DNA of 64,000 bases, from positions 62,001 to 126,000 of the forward strand of contig JBGANQ010000016.1 of assembly GCA_044222245.1 (NCBI GenBank). Reading direction: 5' to 3'. The DNA is from CALFML01 sp044222245 (lineage in GTDB: Bacteria > Myxococcota_A > Polyangia > Palsa-1104 > JAEUJZ01). Positions 16,766 to 25,706 of the stretch are shown here, piece after piece. Both the position numbers and the translations under genes were made by a program. Each line of letters begins with the position of its first letter. Position 1 is the first letter of the stretch. The notes under the pieces are model-generated. The model had not been told where the DNA came from, did not search any database, and saw only the letters and a list, made by a program, of their open reading frames with translations.

Positions 16766-16772
16766 CATCGAG
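16766..16772 (+). repeat. Right copy of the 7-bp direct repeat flanking the insert
   Basis: CATCGAG, identical to 14693-14699. The kinase frame resumes here as HRDLKPEN. Confidence 0.65.
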
Positions 16773-17683
16773 ATCTGAAACCTGAAAACGTCATGATTGT
16801 GCCCGATCCCCACATGCCGCACGGGGAGCGGACCAAGCTGCTCGACTTTGGCATTGCCAAGTTTACCGCCTCGGCGGATGAGTCAAACTCGCGGACCCAG
16901 CTGAGCGCCGTCATGGGCTCGCCGAGCTATATGTCACCCGAGCAGTGCCGCGGGGCGAGCCTGGTCGATGATCGGACGGACGTGTACTCGCTCGGCTGCA
17001 TGCTCTACGAGATGCTCTGCGGCCAGCCGCCGTTCGTCGGTGAGTCCATGGCCGACCTGATGGCCAAGCACCAGTTCGAGCCGCCGCTGCCGCTTGGCCG
17101 GCGGACCGCCGGGGTGCCGCCGCCGCTGCTGGCGCTGGTCGACCTGCTGCTGACCAAGGATCGCACGCAGCGCCCGGCGATGAGCCAGGTCCTCGAAGGG
17201 CTGGAGACGCTGCGCCAGCTGCTGCCGCAGATCGCGCAGCGCCGCAGCGCCCGCATGCCCACCCTGCACCCGCCGGTGGAGCCGCCCGCCGGCCCCCACC
17301 TCTCGACGCTCGGTCAGTCGGCGGGGCAGGGGCAGCGCGAGCCGGCGCCGGGGCGGCGCTCGCTCCTTATCACGGTGACGGCGGCGCTGGTGACGCTGGC
17401 CTTGCTGATGCCGCTGCTGCTCGGGTCCCGGCTCGGCTTTCAGCGCTCGCCGGCGCCGGGGGCGCAGCAGCCGAGCGTGCCCCCGGGTCCGCCCGTCACC
17501 GTCCCGCCGCCCAAGTCGGTGATCCCGACGATCGCCGTGAGCGGTCCGGCCGAGCCCGCGGTGGAACCGGCCAAAGAGCCCAAGCGACCCCCGCCGCGCA
17601 AGGAGGGCCACCATCTCTCAGCGCACAAGAAGAAGCCGCCGCCGCCGCCATCTACGGGGCAGCACCTGATCCTGGTCGAGTAG
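16772..17683 (+). pseudogene. Ser/Thr protein kinase, 3' half of the interrupted gene
   Basis: This half begins at the catalytic Asp (DLKPENVMI) and contains the Mg-binding DFG (LLDFGIAKF), the activation segment (GSPSYMSPEQCRG), DVYSLGCMLYEMLCG, and the conserved Arg in RTQRPAM. Then come a Pro/Gly-rich linker, one membrane segment (LLITVTAALVTLALLMPLLL) and a Pro/Lys-rich periplasmic tail. Joined to the 5' half, the original protein would be about 451 residues of standard kinase-TM architecture. As it stands it lacks the N-lobe and ATP lysine. An upstream in-frame ATG (16655) would translate 39 codons of insert first. Confidence 0.85.
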
Positions 17684-17695
17684 CGGCCGCCGCGC

Positions 17696-18667
17696 CTACC
17701 GCACCAGGGCCGTGTGTCCGGGGTCGGGCGCCAGCTTGAGGGTCGAGAGGAAGCGGATCACGATGGTCTTGGCGAGGATGACGCTCGTGCCGACGCGGAC
17801 CTCGGCCTCTTCGCCCTTTTGCAGGATCCGCCCGTCCACCTCGGTAAGCTGCGACGACACCGAGCGCAGCACGAAGCCGTCCGGGCGCCGCCGCAGCTCG
17901 AAGTGCCAGCGGCTGACCATGTTGTTCAGGCGCTCCTCGCTCAGCTTGATGACGATGTCATTGGCCTTGACGCCATCGAGCTCGCTGATGCGGCCAAAGC
18001 TAATCGTATCGAGCGCCGGCAGCGGCAGCTGTTCGCCGCTGTTCTCGATGCGCACAAACTCGGGGAAGCGCGATGGATCCCACCAGATGAGCTCCATCAA
18101 GATAACCTTATGCTCGATCCCCTTGAGCTCGACCGGCTCCAGGGGCTTGCAGCGGATGCGCAGGGCGCTCGGCAGCTCGGAGTAGACCTGGCGGGTGATG
18201 CGGATCTCGCCCGGGCGGCTGGAGCTGGCGACGCGCGAGCTGAGGTTGACGGCGTCGCCGGTGACCACCACCGAGTCGGTGAGCACGCTGCCCCAGTGGA
18301 TGCCGATGCGCACCGCCAGCTGGTGCTCGCGCGGGCGATGGAAGTTGTCGGCGGAGATCCGGCGCTGCAGCTCGATCATCGCGCTGCACGCCGCCTCGAC
18401 CTGGGGGAAGCACAGAAAGGCGCCATCGCCGGCGGTGTCGACGACGCGGCCGCCGCGCTCGCCGATCACGCTCTGGATGTGATCGAAGTGGCGCTGCTGC
18501 AGGCTGCGGCCTGCCTCGTTGCCAAAGCGGGCAAAATACGGAGTGGAGCCAACAATATCGGAGAAGACCAGCGCGACGTGGCGCTCGTACTTCTTGCTAA
18601 TCAGCGCCGACAGCTCCGACTGGAGCCGGATCGCCTCGGTTAAAGTTAAGGTCTCCAGGTCGATCAT
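17696..18667 (-). CDS. Class III adenylate/guanylate cyclase with FHA domain
   Basis: 323 residues. Residues 30-190 are a class III cyclase: VFSDIVGSTPYF gives metal Asp D37, and DTAGDGAFLCF gives the second Asp D81. VRIGIHWGSV and TGDAVNLSSRVASSSRPGEI complete the family pattern. Residues about 220-315 match an FHA fold (ISFGRISELDGVKANDIVI, LNNMVSRWHFEL), which binds phospho-Thr. The protein therefore probably joins Ser/Thr phosphorylation to cyclic nucleotide signalling. It lies back to back with the kinase remnant (12 bases), which may have been its phosphorylating partner. Confidence 0.9.
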   Translation of the reverse strand: MIDLETLTLTEAIRLQSELSALISKKYERHVALVFSDIVGSTPYFARFGNEAGRSLQQRHFDHIQSVIGERGGRVVDTAGDGAFLCFPQVEAACSAMIELQRRISADNFHRPREHQLAVRIGIHWGSVLTDSVVVTGDAVNLSSRVASSSRPGEIRITRQVYSELPSALRIRCKPLEPVELKGIEHKVILMELIWWDPSRFPEFVRIENSGEQLPLPALDTISFGRISELDGVKANDIVIKLSEERLNNMVSRWHFELRRRPDGFVLRSVSSQLTEVDGRILQKGEEAEVRVGTSVILAKTIVIRFLSTLKLAPDPGHTALVR

Positions 18668-18891
18668 AATCCCGAAAGTATATCAGCGACGGGATCAGCC
18701 ACACAAGCACGCAGGCTCGGCGGCAGCTGCGAGTCCGGGCAGGGCGACGGCGCCGGGGGGTCGCGGCAGTCGCGCCGCGAGCCCGCCCGCGACCTCTGGG
18801 CCGGCGGTCCGACCATTGCCGGCCGGCGGTACGTCCGACGGTCACGCGTAGACATGGGCACTTGCTCGCTTCTATACTGCGACCTGAACGC

Positions 18892-20265
18892 ATGGCAAAC
18901 CTCACCAGCCCAGCTGCGGAACCGGCCTGCCGCGGCGATCGTGTGCCCGCGCGGGTGGTGGTCATCGGTGGCGGCATCACCGGCTGCGTGCTGGCCGAGC
19001 GGCTGGGCGAGCGCTGGCCGGGCGCGCAGGTGCAGCTGCTCGAAGGGGGGCCGGCGCTCGGCGGGCTGTCGGTGGCGAGCGAGCCGGACGAGATAGGCTG
19101 GGACCGCTTCTACCATGTGGTGACGCCGCAGGATCGACGGCTCATCGACTGGCTGACGCGGCTCGGGCTCCAGGAGCGGCTGCGCTGGAAGGCGGCCCGC
19201 ACCGGCTTTTATACCGAGGGGCGCCTGCACCCCTTCAACACCCCGCTCGACTTTCTCACCTTTTCGCCGCTGTCGCTGCCGCAGAAGGCGCGGCTGGCGG
19301 CGACGATCCTTTACGCCTCGCGAGTCAGCGACGGCGCCCCGCTGGAGAAGCTGACCGCCGAGGCCTGGCTGCGCAAGCTGTCGGGCGACGGCGTCTATGA
19401 CAAGATCTGGGGCCCGCTGCTCCGCGCCAAGCTCGGCAGCGCGCACGGCGAGGCCGCCGCGGCGTTCATCTGGTCGACGATCCGCCGCCTGTACGCCACC
19501 CGCGAGGGCGAGGGCAAGAGCGAGTCGTTCGGCTACATCTCCGGCGGCTACGCCCCGGTCTTCCGCGCCGCCGCGGCGTACCTGCAGGCGCGCGGGGTGC
19601 AGATCCACAATAACGCCCAGGTCGTCGCCATCGAGCCCGGGCCGCAGCCGGCCACGCTGCGCGTGCGCACCGCCGCCGGCGCCGAGCTTTTCGCCGACCG
19701 CGTGATCTTCACCGGGCCGAGCCGCGCTCTGCCCAAGCTGTGCGCCGCGCTGCCGGTGCCGGCCGGGCTGCTGGAGCGGGCGGCGGCGCAGCGCTACCTG
19801 GGCGTCATCTGCATGGTGGTCAAGCTGCGGCGCGCCCTCAGCCCCTACTATGTGCTCAACCTGACCGACCCCGGGCTCCCGTTTACCGGCGTCATCGGCC
19901 TTACCACCCTGGTCGATCCCGAGGAGGTCGGCGGCTCGCACCTTATCTACCTGCCGCGCTACCTGCCCGACGACGACCCCGACTTCGCCAAGCCAGACCA
20001 GGCGTTTTACGAGCCGTTTATGGCGGCGCTGCAGCGGATCTTCTGGCGGCGCGGCTTCCGGCCCGACGAGGTCGTGCTGTGGCGGGTCTTCCGCACGCGC
20101 TTTGTCAGCCCGCTGCATGTGCTGCGCTACGACGAGCTGCGGCTGCCTGTCACGATCGTGCCGCGGCAGCTCTACCTGCTCAACACCGGCCGGGTGCTCG
20201 GCGGGACGCTCAACAACAACCAGATGATCGAGGAAGCCGAGCTCGGGCTCGGTGAGATGGGGTGA
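18892..20265 (+). CDS. NAD(P)/FAD-dependent oxidoreductase (protoporphyrinogen oxidase/UGM-like)
   Basis: About 457 residues. VVVIGGGITGCVLAERL (residues 22-38) is the FAD Rossmann motif, followed by the LLEGGPALGGL second glycine-rich part. The middle carries a substrate lobe (KIWGPLLRAKLGSAHGEAAAAFIW), and the C-terminal motif LLNTGRVLGGTLNNNQMI is the end of the FAD site. Such enzymes act on sugars, carotenoids or porphyrins, and this one cannot be narrowed down. The start at 18892 (MANLTSP) is preferred; an ATG 30 bases upstream is possible. Its TGA overlaps the next ATG (TGATG), so it is translationally coupled to the ArsA-like ATPase. Confidence 0.85.
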   Translation: MANLTSPAAEPACRGDRVPARVVVIGGGITGCVLAERLGERWPGAQVQLLEGGPALGGLSVASEPDEIGWDRFYHVVTPQDRRLIDWLTRLGLQERLRWKAARTGFYTEGRLHPFNTPLDFLTFSPLSLPQKARLAATILYASRVSDGAPLEKLTAEAWLRKLSGDGVYDKIWGPLLRAKLGSAHGEAAAAFIWSTIRRLYATREGEGKSESFGYISGGYAPVFRAAAAYLQARGVQIHNNAQVVAIEPGPQPATLRVRTAAGAELFADRVIFTGPSRALPKLCAALPVPAGLLERAAAQRYLGVICMVVKLRRALSPYYVLNLTDPGLPFTGVIGLTTLVDPEEVGGSHLIYLPRYLPDDDPDFAKPDQAFYEPFMAALQRIFWRRGFRPDEVVLWRVFRTRFVSPLHVLRYDELRLPVTIVPRQLYLLNTGRVLGGTLNNNQMIEEAELGLGEMG

Positions 20266-21527
20266 TGGCGGAAGGTTCGTCGGCCAAGATGGATGACCCG
20301 GTCTCTGCCGGCGCTCCCGGCGGCGGTGCCGGGGCCGGCGCGAGCGTCAGTGACACCGCGGACGGCAGCGCGGCGGCCCTGCAGCGGCTGCTTGGCGAGC
20401 GCCGCATCCTGATCGTCGTCGGCTCGGGCGGCGTCGGCAAGACCACCACGGCGGCGACGCTGGCGCTGTTGGCGGCGCTGAGCGGCAAGAAGGTGCTGGT
20501 GCTGACCATCGACCCGGCGCGCCGCCTGGCCGATGCGCTCGGCCTCAAAGAGCTCGGGCACGACATCCAGCAGGTGCCCCCCGCCAAGCTCGAGCAGGTC
20601 GCGGCGCAGCGTCGGGTCGCCCCGGCGGCCGGCGGCCGGCTCGACGCCATGATGCTCGACCAGAAGCGTGCCTTCGACGAGATCGTGCACCGCTACGCCC
20701 AGGGGGCCGAGCTGCGGCAGCGCATCATGAACAACGCCATCTACCAGCAGATCGCCAGCTCCCTGGCGGGCTCGCACGAGTACGCGGCGGTGTCCAAGCT
20801 GTACGAGCTTTACTCTGAGGGCAGCTACGACCTCATCGTCCTGGATACGCCGCCGACCGAGAACGCCCTGGACTTCCTTGAGGCCCCCGACAAGGTCAGC
20901 CAGGCGGTGGACTCGCCGACCATGCAGTGGATCATCAAGCCCTCGGCGCAGGCGGGCACCTGGGGGCTGCGGATGATCGGCATGGGCAGCGCGTTCGTGC
21001 TCAAGGGCCTGGCGCGCTTTGTCGGGTCGCGGTTCCTCGACCAGATGGCCGAGTTTTTCGTCGAGTTCAGCCAGGTGTTCGCCGGCTTCCGCGAGCGCTC
21101 GCAGAAGGTGCAGGAGCTGCTGCACCGCTCCGAGGTCGCCTTCATCCTGGTGTGCAGCCCGGAGCCGCTGTCGATCGACGAGGCGCTGTACTTTCACGAG
21201 CGCCTGGTGCGCGCCCACATGAACATCGGCGCCTGCGTCGTCAACCGGGTGCACAAGCCGGGACCGCCGCGCCCCGCCGAGCTCGAGGCGCTGCTGCGCG
21301 CCCGTCCGGAGCTGGCCGGCTACGCCGCCGACGACCTGGAGAAGCTGGCGGTCGACCTTGGGCGGACCTACGACGAGCAGCAGGTGCTCGCCGAGACCGA
21401 TGCCGCCTCGATCCAGCGCCTGGCGCAGAGCGCCAGCGAGCCGATCCGCCAGGTGCCGATGTTCGAGCAGGACATCCACGATGCCGAGGGGATCGCCCTG
21501 CTCGGCAGCCACCTGCTACCCGCTTAG
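20265..21527 (+). CDS. ArsA-family (GET3-like) ATPase
   Basis: About 420 residues. After a Gly/Ala-rich start, the deviant Walker A is GSGGVGKTTTAAT (53-65), with the switch-like LTIDPARRLADALGL segment and LDTPPTENALDFL (switch II). The C-terminal part has VCSPEPLSIDEALYFHERL. These features place it in the ArsA/GET3 group of the deviant P-loop ATPases, which load membrane proteins or drive metalloid export. There is no ArsB or metal-binding Cys triad nearby, so arsenite export is unlikely. The overlap with the flavin oxidoreductase gene suggests a common pathway. Confidence 0.9.
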   Translation: MAEGSSAKMDDPVSAGAPGGGAGAGASVSDTADGSAAALQRLLGERRILIVVGSGGVGKTTTAATLALLAALSGKKVLVLTIDPARRLADALGLKELGHDIQQVPPAKLEQVAAQRRVAPAAGGRLDAMMLDQKRAFDEIVHRYAQGAELRQRIMNNAIYQQIASSLAGSHEYAAVSKLYELYSEGSYDLIVLDTPPTENALDFLEAPDKVSQAVDSPTMQWIIKPSAQAGTWGLRMIGMGSAFVLKGLARFVGSRFLDQMAEFFVEFSQVFAGFRERSQKVQELLHRSEVAFILVCSPEPLSIDEALYFHERLVRAHMNIGACVVNRVHKPGPPRPAELEALLRARPELAGYAADDLEKLAVDLGRTYDEQQVLAETDAASIQRLAQSASEPIRQVPMFEQDIHDAEGIALLGSHLLPA

Positions 21528-21663
21528 GCCCGATCCGCGCCGCGCCGCGCAAGCTGTCGCTTGTCGCACCGGCGGGCGCAGAGCGGGCGCGCGGGGCAGG
21601 GCGGGCGCGTGCCGGGGGCGGCTCGCCGTTTCGGTCGGCCCGAAGATCTGGTAGCGTGCCGGC

Positions 21664-22404
21664 ATGTCCGTCGGTGACAAGATCAGCCGGCTCCTGCTCG
21701 TCGATGACGACGCGCTGCTGGTGACGGTGCTGGGCGCCGCCCTGGCCGAGGAGGGCTACACCGTCGAGGTGGCCCGCGACGGCCGTGACGCCCTGCGCCG
21801 CTTCCAGCACAGCCGCCCCGACCTGGTCGTGCTCGACGTCCAGCTGCCCGAGATGGACGGCCTGGAGGTCTGCCGGCGCCTGCGCGCCCAGGCCACGACG
21901 CCGATTATTCTCCTTACCTCGCGCGCCGAAGAGGTGGATCGGGTGACGGGCCTGGACCTGGGCGCCGATGACTATGTGACCAAGCCGTTCTCGACGCGCG
22001 AGCTGTGCGCCCGCATCCGCGCCCTCGACCGGCGGCTGGACCGCCCGCGCGCGGCCCCGGCGGCGGCGGCGGGGGCCGGCAGCGCCACCGCCCTGCTCGG
22101 CGCCGAGCCAGTGCGGGCGGGGGAGCTGCTGCTCGACCCGGCGCGCTTCCTCGCCGCCTGGAAGGGGCAGCCGGTGCCGCTGACCCGCTCGGAGTTTCAG
22201 GTCCTTTTGCTGCTCGCCCGGCGGCGCGGGCTGGTGCTCAGCCGCGAGCAGCTGCTCGATCTGTGTCGTGGCGACGACGTGGTGGTCACCGACCGCACCA
22301 TTGATACGTTCATCAAGCGGCTGCGCAAAAAGCTCCGTCAGGCGGACCCCGACTTTGACGCCATCGAGACCGTGTTCGGGATCGGCTACCGCTATCGCCA
22401 GTAG
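21664..22404 (+). CDS. OmpR-family response regulator
   Basis: 246 residues. The receiver has the acidic triad VDDDA, phosphoacceptor D58 (LVVLDVQLPEMDG), T85 region (ILLTSRAEE) and K107 (DDYVTKPF). After an Ala-rich linker, residues 150-245 form the winged-helix output with LTRSEFQVLLLLARRRGLVLSREQLLD and the wing FGIGYRYRQ. It lies 35 bases before a histidine kinase gene that is its likely partner. Confidence 0.9.
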   Translation: MSVGDKISRLLLVDDDALLVTVLGAALAEEGYTVEVARDGRDALRRFQHSRPDLVVLDVQLPEMDGLEVCRRLRAQATTPIILLTSRAEEVDRVTGLDLGADDYVTKPFSTRELCARIRALDRRLDRPRAAPAAAAGAGSATALLGAEPVRAGELLLDPARFLAAWKGQPVPLTRSEFQVLLLLARRRGLVLSREQLLDLCRGDDVVVTDRTIDTFIKRLRKKLRQADPDFDAIETVFGIGYRYRQ

Positions 22405-22439
22405 CCGCCGGCGGCCGCCAGCGGTCAGGAGATCTGGAA

Positions 22440-23864
22440 ATGAACCTACGCTCTGTGCAGGCCGCGGTGGCGGCGGGGTCGCTGCTGCTGGTCGCGCTGC
22501 CGCTTTTGCTGCTCGGGCTGGCGTATGGCTACGAGCGGTGGCTCATCGCCCGCTGCGAGGGCCGGCTGCGGCTCGCCGCCGAGGCGCTGCTCGCCCGGCC
22601 CGAGGTCGAGGCGGCGGCGCACAGCGGGGTGACGGCGCGCCTTATCGACCGCCGCGGGACGGTGGTGGCCGACTCGGGCAACGAGTCGACGGCGGTCGAG
22701 TGGTCGCTGCTCGGGGGGCTGGCGCAGCGCGTCCTTGGCGGCGGCGGGCAAGAGGCGTCGGCGCGCGAGCTTTTGCGGGTCGAGGCGGCGCTCGGGCCGC
22801 CGGGCGGCCGCGCCGAGGTGCAGGCGGCGCTGCGCGGTCAGGCGAGCTTCCTTGTGCGCGCCGAGGCGTCGCAGCCGGTGGCGCTGTTCGCGCTGGCCGT
22901 CCCGGGGCCGGACGGCGGCGCGGTGTACGTGACGCTGGCGGCGCAGCGCGGGGTCCGCCGCCTGCTCGTTCTGCGCAGCGAGCTGCTGAAGCTGACCCTG
23001 TACGAGGTCGGCTTCGCGCTGCTGTTCGCGCTCGGCTTCACTCACCGCGTGGTGCGACCGCTGGAGGCGCTGGCGCGGGCGGCGCAGGTGTTCCCCAGCC
23101 GCCCGCTCGCCGATCCCGAGCTGCTGCGGCGAAAAGATGAAATCGGCGCCCTGGCGCGCTCGCTGCAGGCGCTGGTCCAGGATCTGGAAGCGCGCCGGCA
23201 GGCCACCGCCGACCTGGGGGCCGACATCGCCCACGAGTTCAAAAACCCGCTGGCGGTCATCGCCACCGCGGCCGAGCTGTTTGGCGGCGAGCGGCCGGTG
23301 GCCCCCGAGACGCGGCAGCTGGTCTCGGCCAGCATCCTCACCGCGGTCGAGCGACTGCGGCGCTGCATTGACGACCTGCTGCACCTTCTGCGGCTGGAGG
23401 CCGACGTGCTCGACGAGCCGCGCAGCCAGCTCGACTACGCCGACTACCTGGACAAGGTCCTTGGCGACTACCGGCTGCGCTACCCGCAGGTGCGCTTCCG
23501 GCTGGAGGTCGGCCCGGGGGCCGCGCAGGTGCGGATCGCTCCCGACCGCTGGGCTGAGCTTTTGCGGAACCTGCTGGACAATGCAGTGATTCAGCCGATG
23601 GCGCAGCCCGAGGTCGCGGTGGTCGTGCGTCGCGTGGCCGACGGCATCGAGACCGCGGTGAGCGACCGCGGACCCGGCATCTCGGCGGGCAACCAGGAGA
23701 AGATCTGGCAGCGCTTTTTCACCCAGCGGCCGCCCGGCGTCGAGCCGGGGACGGGCCTGGGGCTGTCGATCGTGCAAGCGGTGGCCAAGGCCCACGGGGC
23801 CAAGGTGGCCCTTGCATCCGCGGCCGGCGCCGGCGCGACCTTCCGGGTGACGCTGCCCGACTAG
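22440..23864 (+). CDS. Sensor histidine kinase
   Basis: 474 residues. TM1 (about 8-30) and TM2 (about 184-202) enclose a 150-residue periplasmic sensor domain. A HAMP-like linker leads to the dimerisation helix with H265 in DIAHEFKNPLAVI. The ATPase domain has the N box (LLRNLLDNAV), G1 (DRGPGIS), an F box and G2 (GTGLGLSIV). It is complete and should autophosphorylate and feed the OmpR-type regulator just upstream. The sensor region has no known fold that I can name, so the signal is unknown. Confidence 0.9.
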   Translation: MNLRSVQAAVAAGSLLLVALPLLLLGLAYGYERWLIARCEGRLRLAAEALLARPEVEAAAHSGVTARLIDRRGTVVADSGNESTAVEWSLLGGLAQRVLGGGGQEASARELLRVEAALGPPGGRAEVQAALRGQASFLVRAEASQPVALFALAVPGPDGGAVYVTLAAQRGVRRLLVLRSELLKLTLYEVGFALLFALGFTHRVVRPLEALARAAQVFPSRPLADPELLRRKDEIGALARSLQALVQDLEARRQATADLGADIAHEFKNPLAVIATAAELFGGERPVAPETRQLVSASILTAVERLRRCIDDLLHLLRLEADVLDEPRSQLDYADYLDKVLGDYRLRYPQVRFRLEVGPGAAQVRIAPDRWAELLRNLLDNAVIQPMAQPEVAVVVRRVADGIETAVSDRGPGISAGNQEKIWQRFFTQRPPGVEPGTGLGLSIVQAVAKAHGAKVALASAAGAGATFRVTLPD

Positions 23865-23969
23865 GGCGGCTGCCACAGGTTTGCCACAACCAGTCCTTGA
23901 CTTGGCCACCGCCCGGCCCTCGGCGTGCCGCGCGCCCTGCGCATCCTCCTTTTCATGGAGGTGCTGACG

Positions 23970-24728
23970 ATGACCAAGCAAGTTGAGACCCAGGGTGTAG
24001 CCAACTCGAAGGCGCAGGAGCTGCCCGAGCTCTTGTCGGCCAAGCCGATGAGCGACCGGACGCTGCTCGGCGGCGCGGGGCTGGCGCTGCTCGTGCTGGG
24101 CGGGATCTTCGGCTGGCGCGAGCTGCAGGTGGACCCGGCCTATCTTCTGACCATCGCCGCGGCCGGCGGCGCGCTGGCGAGCGGAATCGACCGGGACCGC
24201 ACGGCGACCCGCGCCGGCCTGCTCGGGCTGGTGCTGTGCGCCGGCCTGGGCGGCGCCTGGTACGCGGCGGTGCGCTCGGCGGCGCTTCTGCCCGGGCTGC
24301 TGGTCGCACTCGCAGGCGGCGTGCTGTTCCTCTTGCGCGGCTACCCGCGGGCCCGCCAGCGCGGCGAGGGCAGCACCGTGGCGCTCGGCTTCGGCGCGCT
24401 GGTGGCGACGACGCTCACCGCGAGCTGGGCGGGCTACTTCCACTTCCTGACCGCGGGGCTGGCCCCCGATGAGGTGGCGCGCCGGCTGGTGCTGACGCTG
24501 CTGTGGGTGGTGATCGGCGTCGCGCTGGTGGTGCGCAGCGGCAAGCTGCGCGAGCTCGCGATGCGCTACGCCGGCTATGTGTTCGTCGTCGCCGCGACCG
24601 CCAAGGCGCTGCTCTACGACACCACCCACCTGGGCGGCGGGCTGCGCGTGCTGGTGCTGCTGGCGGCCGGCGCCTGCCTGCTCGGCGGCGCTCTGCTGGC
24701 CACGCGGCCGCGGCCCGAGACCAAGTAG
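23970..24728 (+). CDS. Polytopic membrane protein (DUF2339-like tail)
   Basis: About 252 residues with roughly seven hydrophobic segments spaced through the chain (for example TLLGGAGLALLVLGGIF and AAGGALASGI, ending GLRVLVLLAAGACLLGGALL). The last third, with a conserved Lys and Asp in AATAKALLYDTTHLGGGLR, resembles the end of DUF2339 membrane proteins. The start at 23970 is fixed by GGAGG 8 bases before it; the ATG 15 bases upstream overlaps that site. The role is unknown. Confidence 0.8.
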   Translation: MTKQVETQGVANSKAQELPELLSAKPMSDRTLLGGAGLALLVLGGIFGWRELQVDPAYLLTIAAAGGALASGIDRDRTATRAGLLGLVLCAGLGGAWYAAVRSAALLPGLLVALAGGVLFLLRGYPRARQRGEGSTVALGFGALVATTLTASWAGYFHFLTAGLAPDEVARRLVLTLLWVVIGVALVVRSGKLRELAMRYAGYVFVVAATAKALLYDTTHLGGGLRVLVLLAAGACLLGGALLATRPRPETK

Positions 24729-24828
24729 CGGCGGCCGCTCCCGGTGGAGCTGCCCCCTGATTAAACCTTGACCACCCACGACCCGCCGGGGCGCTGACCC
24801 CGGCGGTGAGCTGCGACGGAGGATTCCC

Positions 24829-25623
24829 ATGTTGACCCAGACGCGCGCTGCCCTGCCGACCCCCAAAAACGCCCCGCCGAGTCCTGACCTGCGACGAGCT
24901 GCCCCAGTTCAGCGCCCCGGCCGCTGGCGGCCCGGGCTGCTCCTCGCGCTGCTGCTGACCGCCGCGACGCGGCCGGCGCTGGCCACCTGCTACACCCCAA
25001 GCGATCAGACGGCGGGCTGGAAGCGCGCCGCGATCCCCGACGGAGCCCCGGCGCTGGCGGTCAGCGATTCGCTGGCCGGCACGCCGCGCGACTTCATCGA
25101 GCAGTTCCGCGCCGGCGAGTCGGCGATGGTGTGGCTGGGGGGCGAACACAGCAGCATGGCGCTCGGCGGGCACCACCCGGGCCGGATCGAGTATGTGTTC
25201 CGCGTCGACGGCGCGCAGTGGCAGGTTCTGCAGATCCAGCTTGCCGCCAGCCTGGCCGGTGAGAAGGTCGACGTCATCGCCTACGGCGCAAGCGGCGTGG
25301 TGCCGCTGTGGCTGGAGCGGCGGGCGGCCGGCTCCAGCCTGGCCATCGAGTGGTCGCTGCCAGGGGTCTACGCGGTGGCCGTCAGCTTCCACCACCACCT
25401 GCGCGAGCGGCCGGTGGTCACCTCATGGCAGGCCGGGCTGCGCGCCAAGGTCAGCGAGACCGCCTGGGTCCCGGCGGGCTTCCGCCAGCCAGGCTCCCTG
25501 TACTACTACCACCCCGGGGGCCGAACGCTCATCCTGTGCAACGAGCCATTCCACGACCTGGCGGTGCGCCGCGAGTCGCTGACCCCGGTGAACCCGACCC
25601 CGGTAAAGCTCGTCCCGCGCTGA
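24829..25623 (+). CDS. Secreted hypothetical protein
   Basis: 264 residues. An unusually long N-terminus with basic and Pro-rich residues precedes a hydrophobic stretch (LLLALLLTAATRPALA) that looks like a signal peptide ending about residue 52. The mature part is beta-rich with several His (EHSSMALGGHHPGR, VAVSFHHHLRER). The only two Cys are at the start of the mature part and near the end. No family is recognised. GGAGGA lies 6 bases before the ATG. The 3' end is followed by a 25-bp direct repeat. Confidence 0.7.
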   Translation: MLTQTRAALPTPKNAPPSPDLRRAAPVQRPGRWRPGLLLALLLTAATRPALATCYTPSDQTAGWKRAAIPDGAPALAVSDSLAGTPRDFIEQFRAGESAMVWLGGEHSSMALGGHHPGRIEYVFRVDGAQWQVLQIQLAASLAGEKVDVIAYGASGVVPLWLERRAAGSSLAIEWSLPGVYAVAVSFHHHLRERPVVTSWQAGLRAKVSETAWVPAGFRQPGSLYYYHPGGRTLILCNEPFHDLAVRRESLTPVNPTPVKLVPR

Positions 25624-25638
25624 GCGCCGCGGGCGCCT
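25614..25638 (+). repeat. 25-bp direct repeat, copy 1
   Basis: The 25 bases starting CCCGCGCTGAG recur perfectly at 25682. Each copy holds the potential hairpin GCGCC-GCG-GGCGC. This copy spans the stop codon of the secreted protein gene. Confidence 0.7.
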
Positions 25639-25681
25639 GGGCGCAGGCCACAGGGTGAACCCAACCCGCCGGAAAGCGCGC

Positions 25682-25706
25682 CCCGCGCTGAGCGCCGCGG
25701 GCGCCT
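25682..25706 (+). repeat. 25-bp direct repeat, copy 2
   Basis: Second perfect copy, 68 bases after the first. It overlaps the stop codon of the convergent ybeY gene by two bases. The pair sits exactly between two convergent genes and may serve termination. Confidence 0.7.

Noticed and set aside
22446..24866. 806-codon minus-strand frame opposite the histidine kinase and membrane protein genes
   Set aside because: It covers two recognised plus-strand genes and shows shadow composition only.
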